The translations under genes and the position numbers were made by a program. The notes under the pieces were generated by a model. It saw nothing but the letters and a program-made list of their open reading frames with translations, was not told the origin of the DNA and did no database searches. 61,612 bases of DNA, taken from NCBI GenBank assembly GCA_037178675.1, contig JAYMGJ010000354.1:1-61612 (forward strand), in the 5' to 3' direction. The DNA comes from Scleroderma bovista. Lineage: Eukaryota > Basidiomycota > Agaricomycetes > Boletales > Sclerodermataceae. Positions 10,942 to 22,041 of the stretch are shown here, piece by piece (the first letter of the stretch is position 1; each line of letters opens with the position of its first letter).

Positions 10942-13900
10942 CTAACTAGAAGAACTATTACCTGGGTGATTGTACATGAAAGTTCCATCAGAACTGTATG
11001 AATATGAGCCTACTGAATGGAATAGTGGCCATGTAGAGTATGTTTGTATTTGATCTGGAGGATGCATGGAAGGGAATTGCTGTCCAGATATAGTATGTGG
11101 CTGTTGATAGTGCACTGCAGAATGTAAATTAGGCAGAGGCACTGAGATAGGATTTGGGGGTACAGAGGGTAGAACAGTGGAAGTGGGAATTTCTTGTTGA
11201 TTTCCTTGGGTCACCTGGGTGTTTCTGGACACTGTGGCCTTTCCTTTTCCTTTCCCCTTAGGGCCCCTTTTCACTCTATCAAATGCAGGTGCCTGTACAG
11301 GCTCCTCTAGAGTGGTGTTGGGTCCAGTGCCATCTTCTGTAGTAACTTTCTTTGCACGTACAACTTTTGCTGCATTGAGACGTATGGTTTCATGGTTAGT
11401 GATCAATGAAACATTTAATTGGCTGTGGAGGGATGGTGGGATCACAGCAGCCAGATGCTGGTAATTGTGGAGTGCATGTGTGTTCAGAAGGAAAGCATTG
11501 GTGGATGAGTGGCTGACAAGGTCCTTTGTTCTTGTTGTTACTAAACGTTCCTGTCGTTCTGCAACCTGTTTTACTGCATTACATGCAGAGGCAGAGCAAT
11601 CATGCTGAACATTGACAGTACACAAGACATCCTTCAAAACTATCAGTAAAAATAAAAACAAAAGCATTGTTATCACCATTGATGGAACCACAATTTTAAC
11701 ATCTGGGACCATGAACTTCATGCAGGGCACATGAAGTTGTGGATGAATCTGTGGAAGAAATTCAAGTTTGCTGATTGCTATATGAGATGCTGTATTTGGA
11801 TGCTCATGGGGAGAAAGGATCTCAACAACTTTACCAACACGAGGTTGGTTGTCATGTTTGAAAATGACATAGCTCCCTAGGTCTGACTTGTCCCTATTCA
11901 CTGTAACAAAGGAATTGACCTTGTAGAAGAGGTCTTTTGATGAGTTTGCATTTGTTGAAGTGGATGGAACAACCTTTGCAGACAGGGTTGTCTGCCATTC
12001 TACTGGGGGAATGATTTTTCTGCTTTTACTCCCCACAGTACTGGTTGGTACGTGAGTTGCACCTTGGAAAGGAATATAAAAATTGCTTGATACAAATAAT
12101 AATTGGCTTACCAATAGATTTTGGCTCTGTAGTAGACAGACCAATGAGACGTCGTTGTTCAGGATTTTTGTCCATGTATTCCAAAACACTATCCCCTGCC
12201 CTTACCCACTGCATAGTTGTGGGATCCTTCCAGTATCCTCCTGTAACAATGTGCTTGACAGCATCATGCTCAGCAAATTTGTGACAAGTATCTCGGCTAG
12301 GTGCCTGGCGATTGCTGAATACAGATGCTAGTTGAAAGACATGATTGAAGGACTCATATCTCTCTGTAGAGAAAAGAATTGCAGGGCCAAACCACCTGAT
12401 GAACATTGGAAGATGAAGGAGGAAATGAAATTTTGCTTTGGTGAGCAAAATGCTTGGTGCACATTGTGCAGAGAGAGATAGGAAGTCCTCAATTGTATGT
12501 GATAGAGTTGCCTTAGTGGTATTGCCCTCAGTATATATTTATCAAATCAAACATAATTACTTACAAGGTAAGTTTCAGTGTTCTCAATAGTAGTATGCCA
12601 GAGGAGGACAATAAGCTTTCCAATGGTGCTCCAGCCATCAAGGACAGTCTGTGGAACAAGGTCATATATTAAATAGGGCATGACCTGTGCAAGGCTCTTG
12701 AAATGCCGTCCAATCAAGCCCCCCTTATAGCGAACAATATAATCAGCCCCAAGAGTTGTGGAACCAAGTCCCCCTTTCTCAACAGAATCCAGGTGGGTTT
12801 GGAAAATGCCAATAAAATTTGCCTTGTCCAGAATGTATACTGTCTGGCCCCAAAAGTACTTCACCACTCCAAGAAGAATAGTGTGAAGGATCTCAGTGGG
12901 GGTGTCCTGGTGAATATTGAGGCCAGCCATACCAAGAAGAGGGTTAATATGATCATCAAGAGATTCACCACCAAGTAATGCATCAAGCTCTTGCTGGAGC
13001 TGTGCACAAACCTCATTCTCAGGGATAGCTGCTGTTCCTGCCTTGCGTTTCCTTAAGCATTTTCCAAGCTCAAGGAGGTGTTCAATAATTGAATCAGTGG
13101 CAGCATCATGTGTGCCAGTTTTGCTCACTTCTGCTTTGACCTTTGTAGTCCCCCCTGACAGCATTGACAGTCTTATTTGCTCCTTGGTTTCAGCCAGTGT
13201 TCCTTCTGGTGTCCATAATTCTCCACACTAAATAAATGTCAGAATAGCACTTGCAATATATAATATTACTGACTTTGAAAAGATCAGTATATCCTTTATC
13301 AGTCCTCTTTTCTGCATTTGTACCACCCACTCTGCATGTCCGGCAGAAATAATTGCATTTGAGACCTCCATGACTGCATTCCTCTGCTTGCATTGGATTG
13401 TCCCCACCATGGAAATGGTCATATGGGATAACCATTACTTCCTCTTCATACTTGCAGTCCCAGGTAATAATACCACTATCTGCTGCTTCTCTATTATGAT
13501 TTCTCATAATCAATGAAAGCACAATAACAAATAAGGAAATGGCTTACTGTATAGACTTTTTTACTCCTTGCATAAGTTCTAGAGGAGCAGCATGAGGTGA
13601 TGAAGACACAAATCGTACACAGAACTCTTTCTCCAGCATTTCATGAGGCATTGATGCATTTGACATGTACACAACATGATGCTTGTTCCATTGCTTTGAT
13701 ACATTGCCTGAGACATCATCCATGAAGATTATGAGGGGGACAGTGAGTACCATCCTCCCTCCTGACTTCACCCGCAATGGGTTTGGCATCAGCTTTGCAT
13801 GGTGAGCAGAAGATGCTGATATAAATATATTTAGTGATGTGTATTTATTATTATAGTTGGCTCACTAACCTGTGAAACCCACTGAAAACTCTGTTGGGTG

Positions 13901-15416
13901 GCTGGAGATGTCCTCAAATGTCTGTGAAAATGTTGAGATAGGAGTGATAATTTGTTCTGGGTCAACAGCAAAACCCACCTGTGTGCAGTTGCTCATGAAT
14001 ATACAAGGCTCTCACCAGAAGATATGTTAGATAACTCACTTCAGTCCAAGATACTTTATGCCCTAAAGCAAGCACCTCTGTCTCTGAGGTGGGGCCTAGT
14101 TTTGCCTGAAAAAAATTCTTGGGAATGAAGTATTGCTTTGAGGATTGCTGAAGTAACTCATTGACAAAATATATGTCATGGTTGACACGAACAGATGGGG
14201 GGGCCAGCCCATCAGGAAGTTCTTCAAGCATTTTCTGTCCATGATGAACCTGTGACATGTGACCTTGGCCATCTTCAGGATAATCTTGCATTGTGAAGCG
14301 GGTGAGGGGATTTGCAAAATCCTAGAACAAAAAAATTATTAGATATCTGTTTTAATATCTAGATCAAGTTATCTACCATTGCAATAGCCTTGCTAATAGC
14401 ATTCAAATAAAAAGTATTACCAGAGGGCACAGTGATCTGCTCTGTTGGGTTTCCAAGGAGCTTCAATATGTTTGCAGAGGTCTTCTGAAGTCCATACAGG
14501 GATGGGACATTTGTTGCACCTAGTTTTTTTGCCCAAGCTAGCACTGCCTGCTTTTGTGCTTGTGAAAAGCAAAGGCGAGAAGAGCTGAATAGAAGATGTG
14601 TGGCAAAATCCTATTTAATATGTGTTAGTCCAATTTAATAGACAATATGAATCACTTACACCCATCGATTTCCAGGGATAGAATGGCATTCCAGGAGAGC
14701 TATTCCCACCCTGACCAATTTGCACATGACCTTCATGGAGATTATTTGCAGCTCCTGCTAAGAAATAAACAATCAGCAAATTATCCATTAATTCAAAAAT
14801 ATACACACCTGACATATTATGAGGTGGATCCTCATCTTCATCACCCCCTCCATAATCACTTTCATCTGTCTCAAGTCCCAGCTCCTCACCAAGAGGCTGC
14901 ATTATGCAATTTAGGAGAGACTCCCCACGTTCCATCTTGCCTTGCATCTCCTCAAAATAGTCTGTGAACTCATACATGCGCTCTGTCCTAAAGTCTTCCC
15001 AAAGATTTTCCACTGGGTATTCAACAGGATCAACTTCCATATCAAGATTTGGAGGGGATTGGCTCTCATCTGGGTGGCCCAGCTGTCCCAGCTTTGGGTC
15101 AATTGATATGACCTGGTATTTGGAGCCATATGGATTCGAGCCCAACACAGCAGTAGGAGTAAAATTTGTGGACCTTTCCTTTATATGTTGAACACATTTC
15201 TTGTGTTTCTTTGATTCAGAGTGGCCTTTGACATGGCAGGAGAGCATTTTGAGGAATACACCACCATGCTTGGGGCAAGCATGGCATACAACCTCTCCAG
15301 TACCATTTAATTCAATAAAAACTAAATTCTATCAGTGGTTACAGTTATATTTTGAGAATAAATGTCGTACCCTCTGGATCCAGAAGCCCCTGGCAGTTTT
15401 TGGATGACTTTGGCAT
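10942..15416 (-). CDS. transposon-type protein of a basidiomycete repeat family (probable DDE transposase), multi-exon, nearly intact
   Basis: About eleven exons read in frame from ATG 15416 (MPKSSKNCQGLLDPEG) to the stop at 10942. A Cys/His finger (CHACPKHGGVFLKMLSCHVKGH) follows at once. Then comes an acidic region with DMEVDPVEYPVENLWEDF and conserved blocks: VPLIIFMDDVSGNVSKQWNKH, HGGLKCNYFCRTCRVGG, GLNIHQDTPTEILHTILLG, FWGQTVYILDK and GPAILFSTERYESFNHVF. Near the C terminus SYVIFKHDNQPRVGKVVEI looks BAH-like, followed by a basic, Pro/Ser-rich tail. From memory these blocks belong to a protein family repeated many times in Agaricomycetes genomes. I believe it is a DDE transposase of the CACTA/KDZ-like kind, but I cannot fix the superfamily. 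I found no in-frame stop, unlike its neighbours. Exon borders at 14,757, 13,980 and 13,815 are approximate. Confidence 0.65.
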
Positions 15417-15537
15417 TGGGAATGGCAACTGAGGACTGTCAAAGTGTAGCAGACATGAAGGAGGACTGGAGAAGTGCAATACTTTGCATTTCCACAGCTT
15501 TCCTCCACATCTGCCATGAGGTTGATGCACGGACCAG

Positions 15538-16259
15538 CACTGCAAGCATTTCTCAATGTTTCATGACAAAACATTGTAAAAAAATAAAAGAAAGAGATAC
15601 TCTTTTATTTACAATTTTGTTCAACAAAAAAGACAAATATCATACAGCATTATTTTTGTCATTTTTGTGTCAAGACATGATTTGAGATCATTTCTTATGT
15701 TGAGAGTATAAAATTTTTAACCTTTTTCTTTTGCCTGTCCCTTGCAAAACAAATAAAGAAATAACAATGTAAATTTTCCCACAGCAAGCATTTTCAAATT
15801 TCTCCAGTGAAAAATTGAATCAAAAGATACTCTATTCCACAAAAATAAATGTTTAGGAAATATGCTATATATTTTTGGTCATAACACTTTAGCCAGCCAA
15901 TCACTATCCAGGAACAATCATGTTTTTTGAAGAAAAATTTATTTTTTTCTTTCAACATGTTTTTAGAAATAATATGGTATCTTATTTCTAATAAAACATG
16001 TTGAAATTCTTGCTATGAGAAAAGCTACATTTTCTTTTCTGTATTTGTTTTTCAAGGAACAGGCAGAAGAAAAAGATTAAAAAATTTATAGTTCTAACAT
16101 AAGAAATGATCTCAAATGATGTTTTAGCAAAGAAAATGACAAAATGATGCTGTATGATATTTGTGTTTTTTGTTAAACAAAATTGTAAATAAAAGAGTAT
16201 CTCTTTTTTCTATATTTTTATAATGTTTTGTCATAAAACATTGAGAAATGCTTGCAGTG
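15538..16259. mobile_element. foldback MITE (722 bp), complete copy
   Basis: Both ends read inward as CACTGCAAGCATTTCTCAATG, and nearly the whole element is an inverted repeat: the arms align over about 350 bp each and meet near 15,900-16,000. It is A/T-rich and has no ORF. CACTG termini recall CACTA-type ends. I see no clear target-site duplication. Two further left-arm copies lie at 42,729-42,983 and 43,638-44,112. It sits 121 bp upstream of the start of the 10,942-15,416 gene. Confidence 0.85.
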
Positions 16260-16390
16260 TGAGTAACTTCATGTGGTAAATTTTCCAATTTTGTCCATTG
16301 AGTTCGAGTGTGGGAATTTTGACCATTTCACTTGTTATACCTGTGGGTTCCTTTTCTCCTGGTATTCCTTTCCTTCTGGCTAGGCAGAGC

Positions 16391-16591
16391 CAGGGCTCAT
16401 AACCTATAGAAAGGTGGTGGTCTGCACAGGGAAGGTCTAGCCTGAGGAAGAGGAGAAGGAGAACTGTAGGATAACCTCAGTATGCTGGCAAGCTACTGAG
16501 GGACTATGGTAATAGACTCTACTGTATAGTGCGATGAAAGCTTATGTAAGTAGGTAAATATACCATAACAAATCTGTTTATAACTCCAACA
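16391..16591 (-). repeat. copia-type LTR (16405-16591) with adjacent primer-binding site
   Basis: On the minus strand the LTR begins TGTTGGAG and ends CCTTTCTATA. It is followed at once by GGTTATGAGCCCTG (16391-16404), the same initiator-Met half-tRNA complement seen at 3549-3564. A closely similar LTR lies at 45,201-45,480. The internal region is missing: after a short leader the sequence runs into the MITE at 16,259. Confidence 0.7.
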
Positions 16592-16672
16592 CATTGTGTT
16601 CTTAGTCAGACGGCCTGGTGGATGAAGAGTAATTTAAAGCCATTGTGTTCTCAGTCAGACAGCCTGGCAGAT
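16592..16672. repeat. short direct duplication
   Basis: Two copies of a roughly 37-bp unit (CATTGTGTTCTTAGTCAGAC then GGCCTGGTGGATGA) lie about 45 bp apart, just outside the LTR. No gene is seen between here and 17,180. Confidence 0.6.
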
Positions 16673-17264
16673 GAGACTTCGCTGCCTTCCACAAAGCTGG
16701 AAGCTGGATTGTAGTACCTATGCTACAGTACCAATTATACCTACAAGCAGCCCAATTATATGTTTGAATTACTTGTGTCTGGTGTGATCTGAGGCCTACT
16801 GAGGAGCCTGTAATATGTGTCTGTGGTGTATCTGGCTGCTGTCTGCATCAGCAAAACAGCCCTTTTTGGCTACAGGTCCCACAGTTCACACATCTATGTG
16901 CAAATCTGTACAGTCTGGGCAGACTCATTAATTCTACACATCCCTGTAGGCTGTAACCTTCACAATCAGTAATTATATCACCAGACATCAATAGAAACCA
17001 CAGAATGTACAGAGAAGGCAGCATTGCAATGACACAATAAATATCCAAGAGTCACACAACTTCCTACACAATGCAGCGAGCACAGTTGTTATTAAATATA
17101 CTATATAATGCACTGCCTCTAAATACATTGTTGCTACTGTAGTTCTACATCTGATAATCAACTATCCAAGTCCGTCATCATGCGTTGTTGTCCCGATAAA
17201 CGGAAAACTTTGTTGAGTCATAAAGGGGGCGGTGGTTGGCATTTGAGGCCGGCGGCGGCGACAT

Positions 17265-17575
17265 CTTCCAAAATCTACACAGTAGATATGGTCACGAGGC
17301 AGGTGTGGACAGGAGACGTGCCATGGGTGAGGTGGATGGGTGTGTGGTGTCCATTAACGTTGGTGGTCACGATTGATAGTGATAGTCGCAATGTGGCTGT
17401 CGATATTGGTGTGCAATAGCTGCACAGTGGGGTCCGACGTGGTCTAGATGAGAGGCTCCGGTCGTTGGTGTGTAAAGTGGATGGGAAGGTGTGGCATGTA
17501 TTGACGTCGGGTGGTTGCAATAGATGGCGATAGTCGGCATGTGGTTGACAGCGTCAATGTGCAATAGCTGAATGG
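17265..17575. repeat. imperfect tandem repeat, G/T-rich
   Basis: Two imperfect copies of a 130-150 bp unit share GATAGTCG(C/G)(A/C)ATGTGG and GTGCAATAGCTG. The ORFs on the minus strand here (17,275-17,898) follow the repeat and resemble no protein. Confidence 0.5.
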
Positions 17576-18166
17576 AGGAGGGTTCATGGCATTGCCGACG
17601 ATGATGGTGTGAAGCAGGCTGCAGAAAGGTGGCTGTAAATCGTGTCATCGTCGACGTCGAGGTGGTTGGTGGTCAACACTGTCGTAGTCAAATGCTGGTC
17701 ATAAGTTACTTTAAAGATTAAAGGTACGGTGAGGGGGAAACTTGCTGGACGCACAGTACACACCGCGATTACGATGTAGTGGTGGGGGTCGTCCATTGCA
17801 ACCGTTACGGTTGGCAAGGTGGCCATCAATCGTGGTTGCAAAGAGTGGGTTGATGTGTGAACGGTCCAGGGCGCCCCAGGGGATTTCGACTTATTCACTG
17901 TGTACAGTCTGGAGATGAGTATCGGGGAATAACCAGATTCGGATATTACTTCACCGTATGTTTGCTCTGTAAGGAATAATCAGGACTTGTCGATTTTGCG
18001 AGCGTTGTGTCCAAACAGTAGAACAACAGTAAAGTGACCTAAATTACCCGGCGGGACTTCTCCATAGTCCACGTCCGACACTGTAGTAACTGATCTATAC
18101 TCCATACTACCTGCAACCAACGTGTATATATGTAGAAAAATGGTGCCAAGTTAGTACGCTATGTAC

Positions 18167-19568
18167 TCAAAACAATGAAGTGGTGTGCAGTGGGAAAGGG
18201 TCTCCGAATTCCTTGTATACCGCAGTCGACACCGGAGATGCGTTAGAGCTAGTGCCCGCTAGTAAACTCTGCTCAGGCGTATTGGCAATGTAAGCGACGA
18301 GAGGAGTGAAACAATAATGCAAGTTACCAACAGGATCACTCATCATGATCCCGATGGTAGCGGCGATCTTGAGGGGCTGTAGCACGAGGTCGAGGCTTTC
18401 GTGAACAAGGCGGGCGGACAACAAACTTCGAACGCGTGATTTCGGATGGATGAAAGAGGCAATGGGTAAAAGTGCGAGGAGGACATGGGCATGTAGCATA
18501 TCCCTTGCTACGGATATCAGTGTCGATGTTGGCGAGGCTGAGAAGTAATGGGTGTGCCATCCTATTTCCGCTCATCATGGAAATGTTCGTCTTGTCGGAG
18601 GATAACACAACCCCGAGGAGAGTTCTGCCATTTGGTATTTGATCCTTTGCAATTTCAGAAGAGACGACATTTCTGGAAAACAATTAGCTTACCTGTAAAT
18701 CCCAGGCATGATTTCCTGTCAACCATTCTTCGTAGATACGGACTGTCCGTGCGGACGACGACCATACTTTGCATGGGACGAATGAAATGTGGGATGCGAA
18801 GAATGGGTGACTGAGGAGAGATTGGAGACACTCGACTGGATCGCGATAGTAAAGGACCGCTTTGCGCTTCGTCGAGACCTCAGTGTTGATTGTGTGTGAC
18901 TTCCAGCGTGGACCAGATGGTAGCATTTCTGCGCGTAGGCGTAACTCTTTTGCCGATTGAAATGATATGGGAAGTTGATTGATCTACGGCATACAAGTTG
19001 GCTCCAAAAAAGAAAGAAAGAAAACAGATGTACTTACCAGATGCAGGGATAAAAAATCATCAATAATGGCCATACTTAGACGTGAACGCAGTAGCCATGA
19101 TGCCAACTGCCAATCCGCCGCCGATGCGAATGGATAATACAAATTTTCTTGTCGGAGGGTTGAATACTGGTCATTCAAAAACCCATCCATAAAGGTCGAT
19201 CCCCCTGGATAAAGTGAAGGGATGTTGGGGTGAGTATCGACAACCGGGACGGGAACCTGATGAGGAGGCTCATCATTTTGACAATTTGGGATATCTCCGA
19301 ATTTGCCCGGGGTTGTTGCATCATCAATATCCTCTCCAAGATGCTCGCCAGGCTGGTGTTCCACCGGAGGGTGAGTTTCTGTGTCCTTCCGGGCAGCTGG
19401 GACCTGGCGATGGAGGTGATGTGGTAGGTCATTCATCCACGAACCGCATGCAGTCGAAGGCTGATTCATGTGTTGAAGTACGCGCGTCTCGTTTGCAAAC
19501 CTCTTGCCACAGTCAGGACAGAAGGAGATCTTCTGCGCTCGATGAAGCCTCCACTTCACTTTAGGCAT
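18167..19568 (-). pseudogene. Plavaka-type transposase, N-terminal half
   Basis: Exons read on the minus strand: 19568-19038 (ATG, MPKVKWRLHRAQ), 18983-18693 and 18644 onward. The start carries a finger (CPDCGKRFANETRVLQHM). Then come NLYYPFASAADWQLASWLL, RIYEEWLTGNHAWDLQ and LSSDKTNISMMSGNRMAHPL, blocks I recognise from Plavaka-type (CMC superfamily) transposases of basidiomycetes. Near 18,500 the frame shifts by one base (SKGY / MLHAHVLLALLPIASF). It then continues to 18,167 (PLHTTSLF) and stops before the catalytic and C-terminal regions. The C-terminal half of the same kind of protein lies on the opposite strand at 20,206-21,952. Confidence 0.7.
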
Positions 19569-19599
19569 GATGTGGGAACGCAAGAAGCTAGCTTTATTA

Positions 19600-20205
19600 A
19601 CTTACCATTTTGGTCTTGACAACATGCATAAGCTACTTTTTCATCCATCGTGATGACCACCGATATCCCTGATTTTGTGAGTATAACTTTTTGAACTCAT
19701 GCATTGTATTCATCATAGAGTCCGCTGACTTCTATTCCACCTTCCAGGTTGCCCCCAAGTCGCCTGTGTCGGGATCAATCCTACTGTACAGCTCTTCTTC
19801 ACCTCTGAACACAATGCGCTCGTCGACTACTCCTGAAACTGTCGTACAAAAGAGAGAGGAGGAAGATCAGGGCATTGAATGTGCTGCTAACTCACAGGCC
19901 AGTATGGCATATGACATCGTGAGTGCCTTCTTCGCATTCTGGACCCCAGTTCTGTATTATGTAGCCAGAAGTGCTCGCACCGTCAACGATCCAGTCCCCA
20001 GAAAATCAAGTGGACGCCCATTTTCTTTTAGCAATGGCAGCCAGCAACTGCAAGGTCCAATACATCCAAAAATCCCTCGCGTACCAAGTTGTTCACCGTG
20101 ATGCGCTACAGCTTCAATACAGTCATTTGCAGGTGGAGAAGGCCAGGTCGAAGGTAACAGCTGCAGAGTTGCATGTTGGATGAGTACGTATGATTGTGAG
20201 ACGTA
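19600..20205. other. junction between the two transposase halves
   Basis: The stretch has open frames on plus (19,691-20,101) but no motif I recognise. It may hold one breakpoint of an inversion and the old 5' flank of the N-terminal half. Confidence 0.4.
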
Positions 20206-21952
20206 GTGGATATAGTCCCACGCACTGCTGCGAGAACTCTTGAGGACATTGAATGCGCCTGCTCGGAGGTTTCATCGCATGACTTCGAATGCTTCGTCAA
20301 GGTTTCCAAGCGCTACTCTCTTAATGGCGTGCACATGCCGTTTTTTAGAAACTGGCCGCTTTCCGATCCCTCAAAGTTTTTCAATCCAGAGGTTCTGCAT
20401 CACTTTCACCGCTTATTCTGGGACCATGATCTACAGTGGTGTATCAACGTTGTTCAACAGGCCAAAATCGACTACCGTTTTTCTCTCGTTCAAACCCCAG
20501 TTGGATACCGTTCGTTCGAAGAAGGTGTATCAAATCTGAAGCAAGTAACTGGTCGTGATCACCGCGCCGTGCAAAGGTATATTGTTGGGGTGATCGCAGG
20601 AGCTGTGCCTCCAAAGTTTCTGGCAGCTATCAGAGCTCTTCTCGACTTCCGGTACCTGGCTCAAATGCATCGTTTTGATGATAGCTCCTTGACCACAGTC
20701 GAAGCGGCACTACGCGCGTTTCACGATAATAAATCGGCTATCATCACTGCTGGTGGATGACAAGGCTGCAACGGGCCTCTCAATCATTGGGAAATCCCGA
20801 AGCTTGAACTTGTGCAACACGTTGTATCATCTATTCGTTCATCTGGGGCCATTATGCAATGGACAGTGGATGTCACAGAGCATGCGCATGTGACCAAAAT
20901 CAAGCAGCCCGTGCATTCAGGAAACAACCAGGAGTATTATGTGCAGATTGCCCGACATCTAGATCGAGCCGAAAAATGTTTTCGGTTTGACGTTGCTACC
21001 CATCTTGCGTCCGTTGAACAACCAGAATCTGAAGGAGATAACGAAGACCAAGAAGACGAACATGAGCCAGACCCGGATGTATCCCATGCCAGTTATTATC
21101 ACACACCTACTCGTTCACCTGTCAATTACTTCAAGATTGCCAAAGCGATCATTAGCGGTTCTGTCCCCAACTCCGTATCTCCCCCCAGAATTTTTGCTTC
21201 CGCTACAACTGCATTCCGCCTTGCCGTCAAGCCATCACTATGTATCTCAATCGATGAAGCTGCCGAGACATATGGTTTACCTGACCTACAGCTGGCAGTC
21301 GCCAACTACTTTTGCCGCCCTGATTGTTTCGTGGGACACGTCGAAGTACGCAACCCCACCATCAAGAAAATGCAAATTTGGTGCAAAGTTCGAATTCAGC
21401 AACCAAGTTATCATGATAGGCAGTCCCTCGAACCGCCGCAAACTCTTGTCGCCTCTCCTCCGTCACCACGACTCCCCGACGGTCGGTATGACTTTGCTAT
21501 CATTAGTTGGACAGCTGAAAGTGATTGGCCTTCAAATGGTCTCAGAGGTATGCTTTACAATGGAATGTCTCATCAAAAATTCACACTACCTCTCAGGACA
21601 CACTGTTATACAAATCCGCCTTATTTTTCGCCTCCTTCACAGTAACATGTATCTCGCATATGTTCAGCGTTTCAACGACACCCTTTCTCCTCCATCATGT
21701 AACACAACCGACGGAGCTGCTGGCCTGCATATCTTAAGACGTGCAATGAAGAGGGATGGTACCCGAGCTGGAGAAGTAATCGCATTGCACCACATTTGGT
21801 CCCCGGCACATGTTATTCCGCGTTTCAGGAAAGAGGCAAATCCGCATCTAACACGTCACACGTCTTACAAGCTATCGAATGAATTTTGGCTCAACAGATA
21901 TTGGAACAAGGAGTTCTTCTATGCACTGTCACCTATTGAGACCTTACTTTAG
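20206..21952 (+). pseudogene. Plavaka-type transposase, C-terminal half
   Basis: This frame begins inside the protein family, not at its N terminus: SRYS-like start, then LSDPSKFFNPEVLHHFHRLF, WDHDLQWCINVV, FEEGVSNLKQVTGRDHRAVQ, RYIVGVIAGAVP and VTEHAHVTKIKQP. From memory these are the later blocks of Plavaka-type transposases. TGA at 20758-20760 interrupts the frame (ITAGG*QGCNGPLNHWEIPKLEL). A frameshift near 21,540 moves the last part to another frame (IQIRLIFRLL ... RRAMKRDGTRAG ... WNKEFFYAL). A short acidic linker (EGDNEDQEDEHEPD) lies in the middle. Dead by two lesions plus the missing N terminus. Confidence 0.7.
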
Positions 21953-22041
21953 TCCATTCATTCTATGTATTGTTGTCGCAAGTTTGTATCTTCGATATAC
22001 ATAGGAATTTTGTAGACCACCAATGGGCCCTTGTGCCACCC

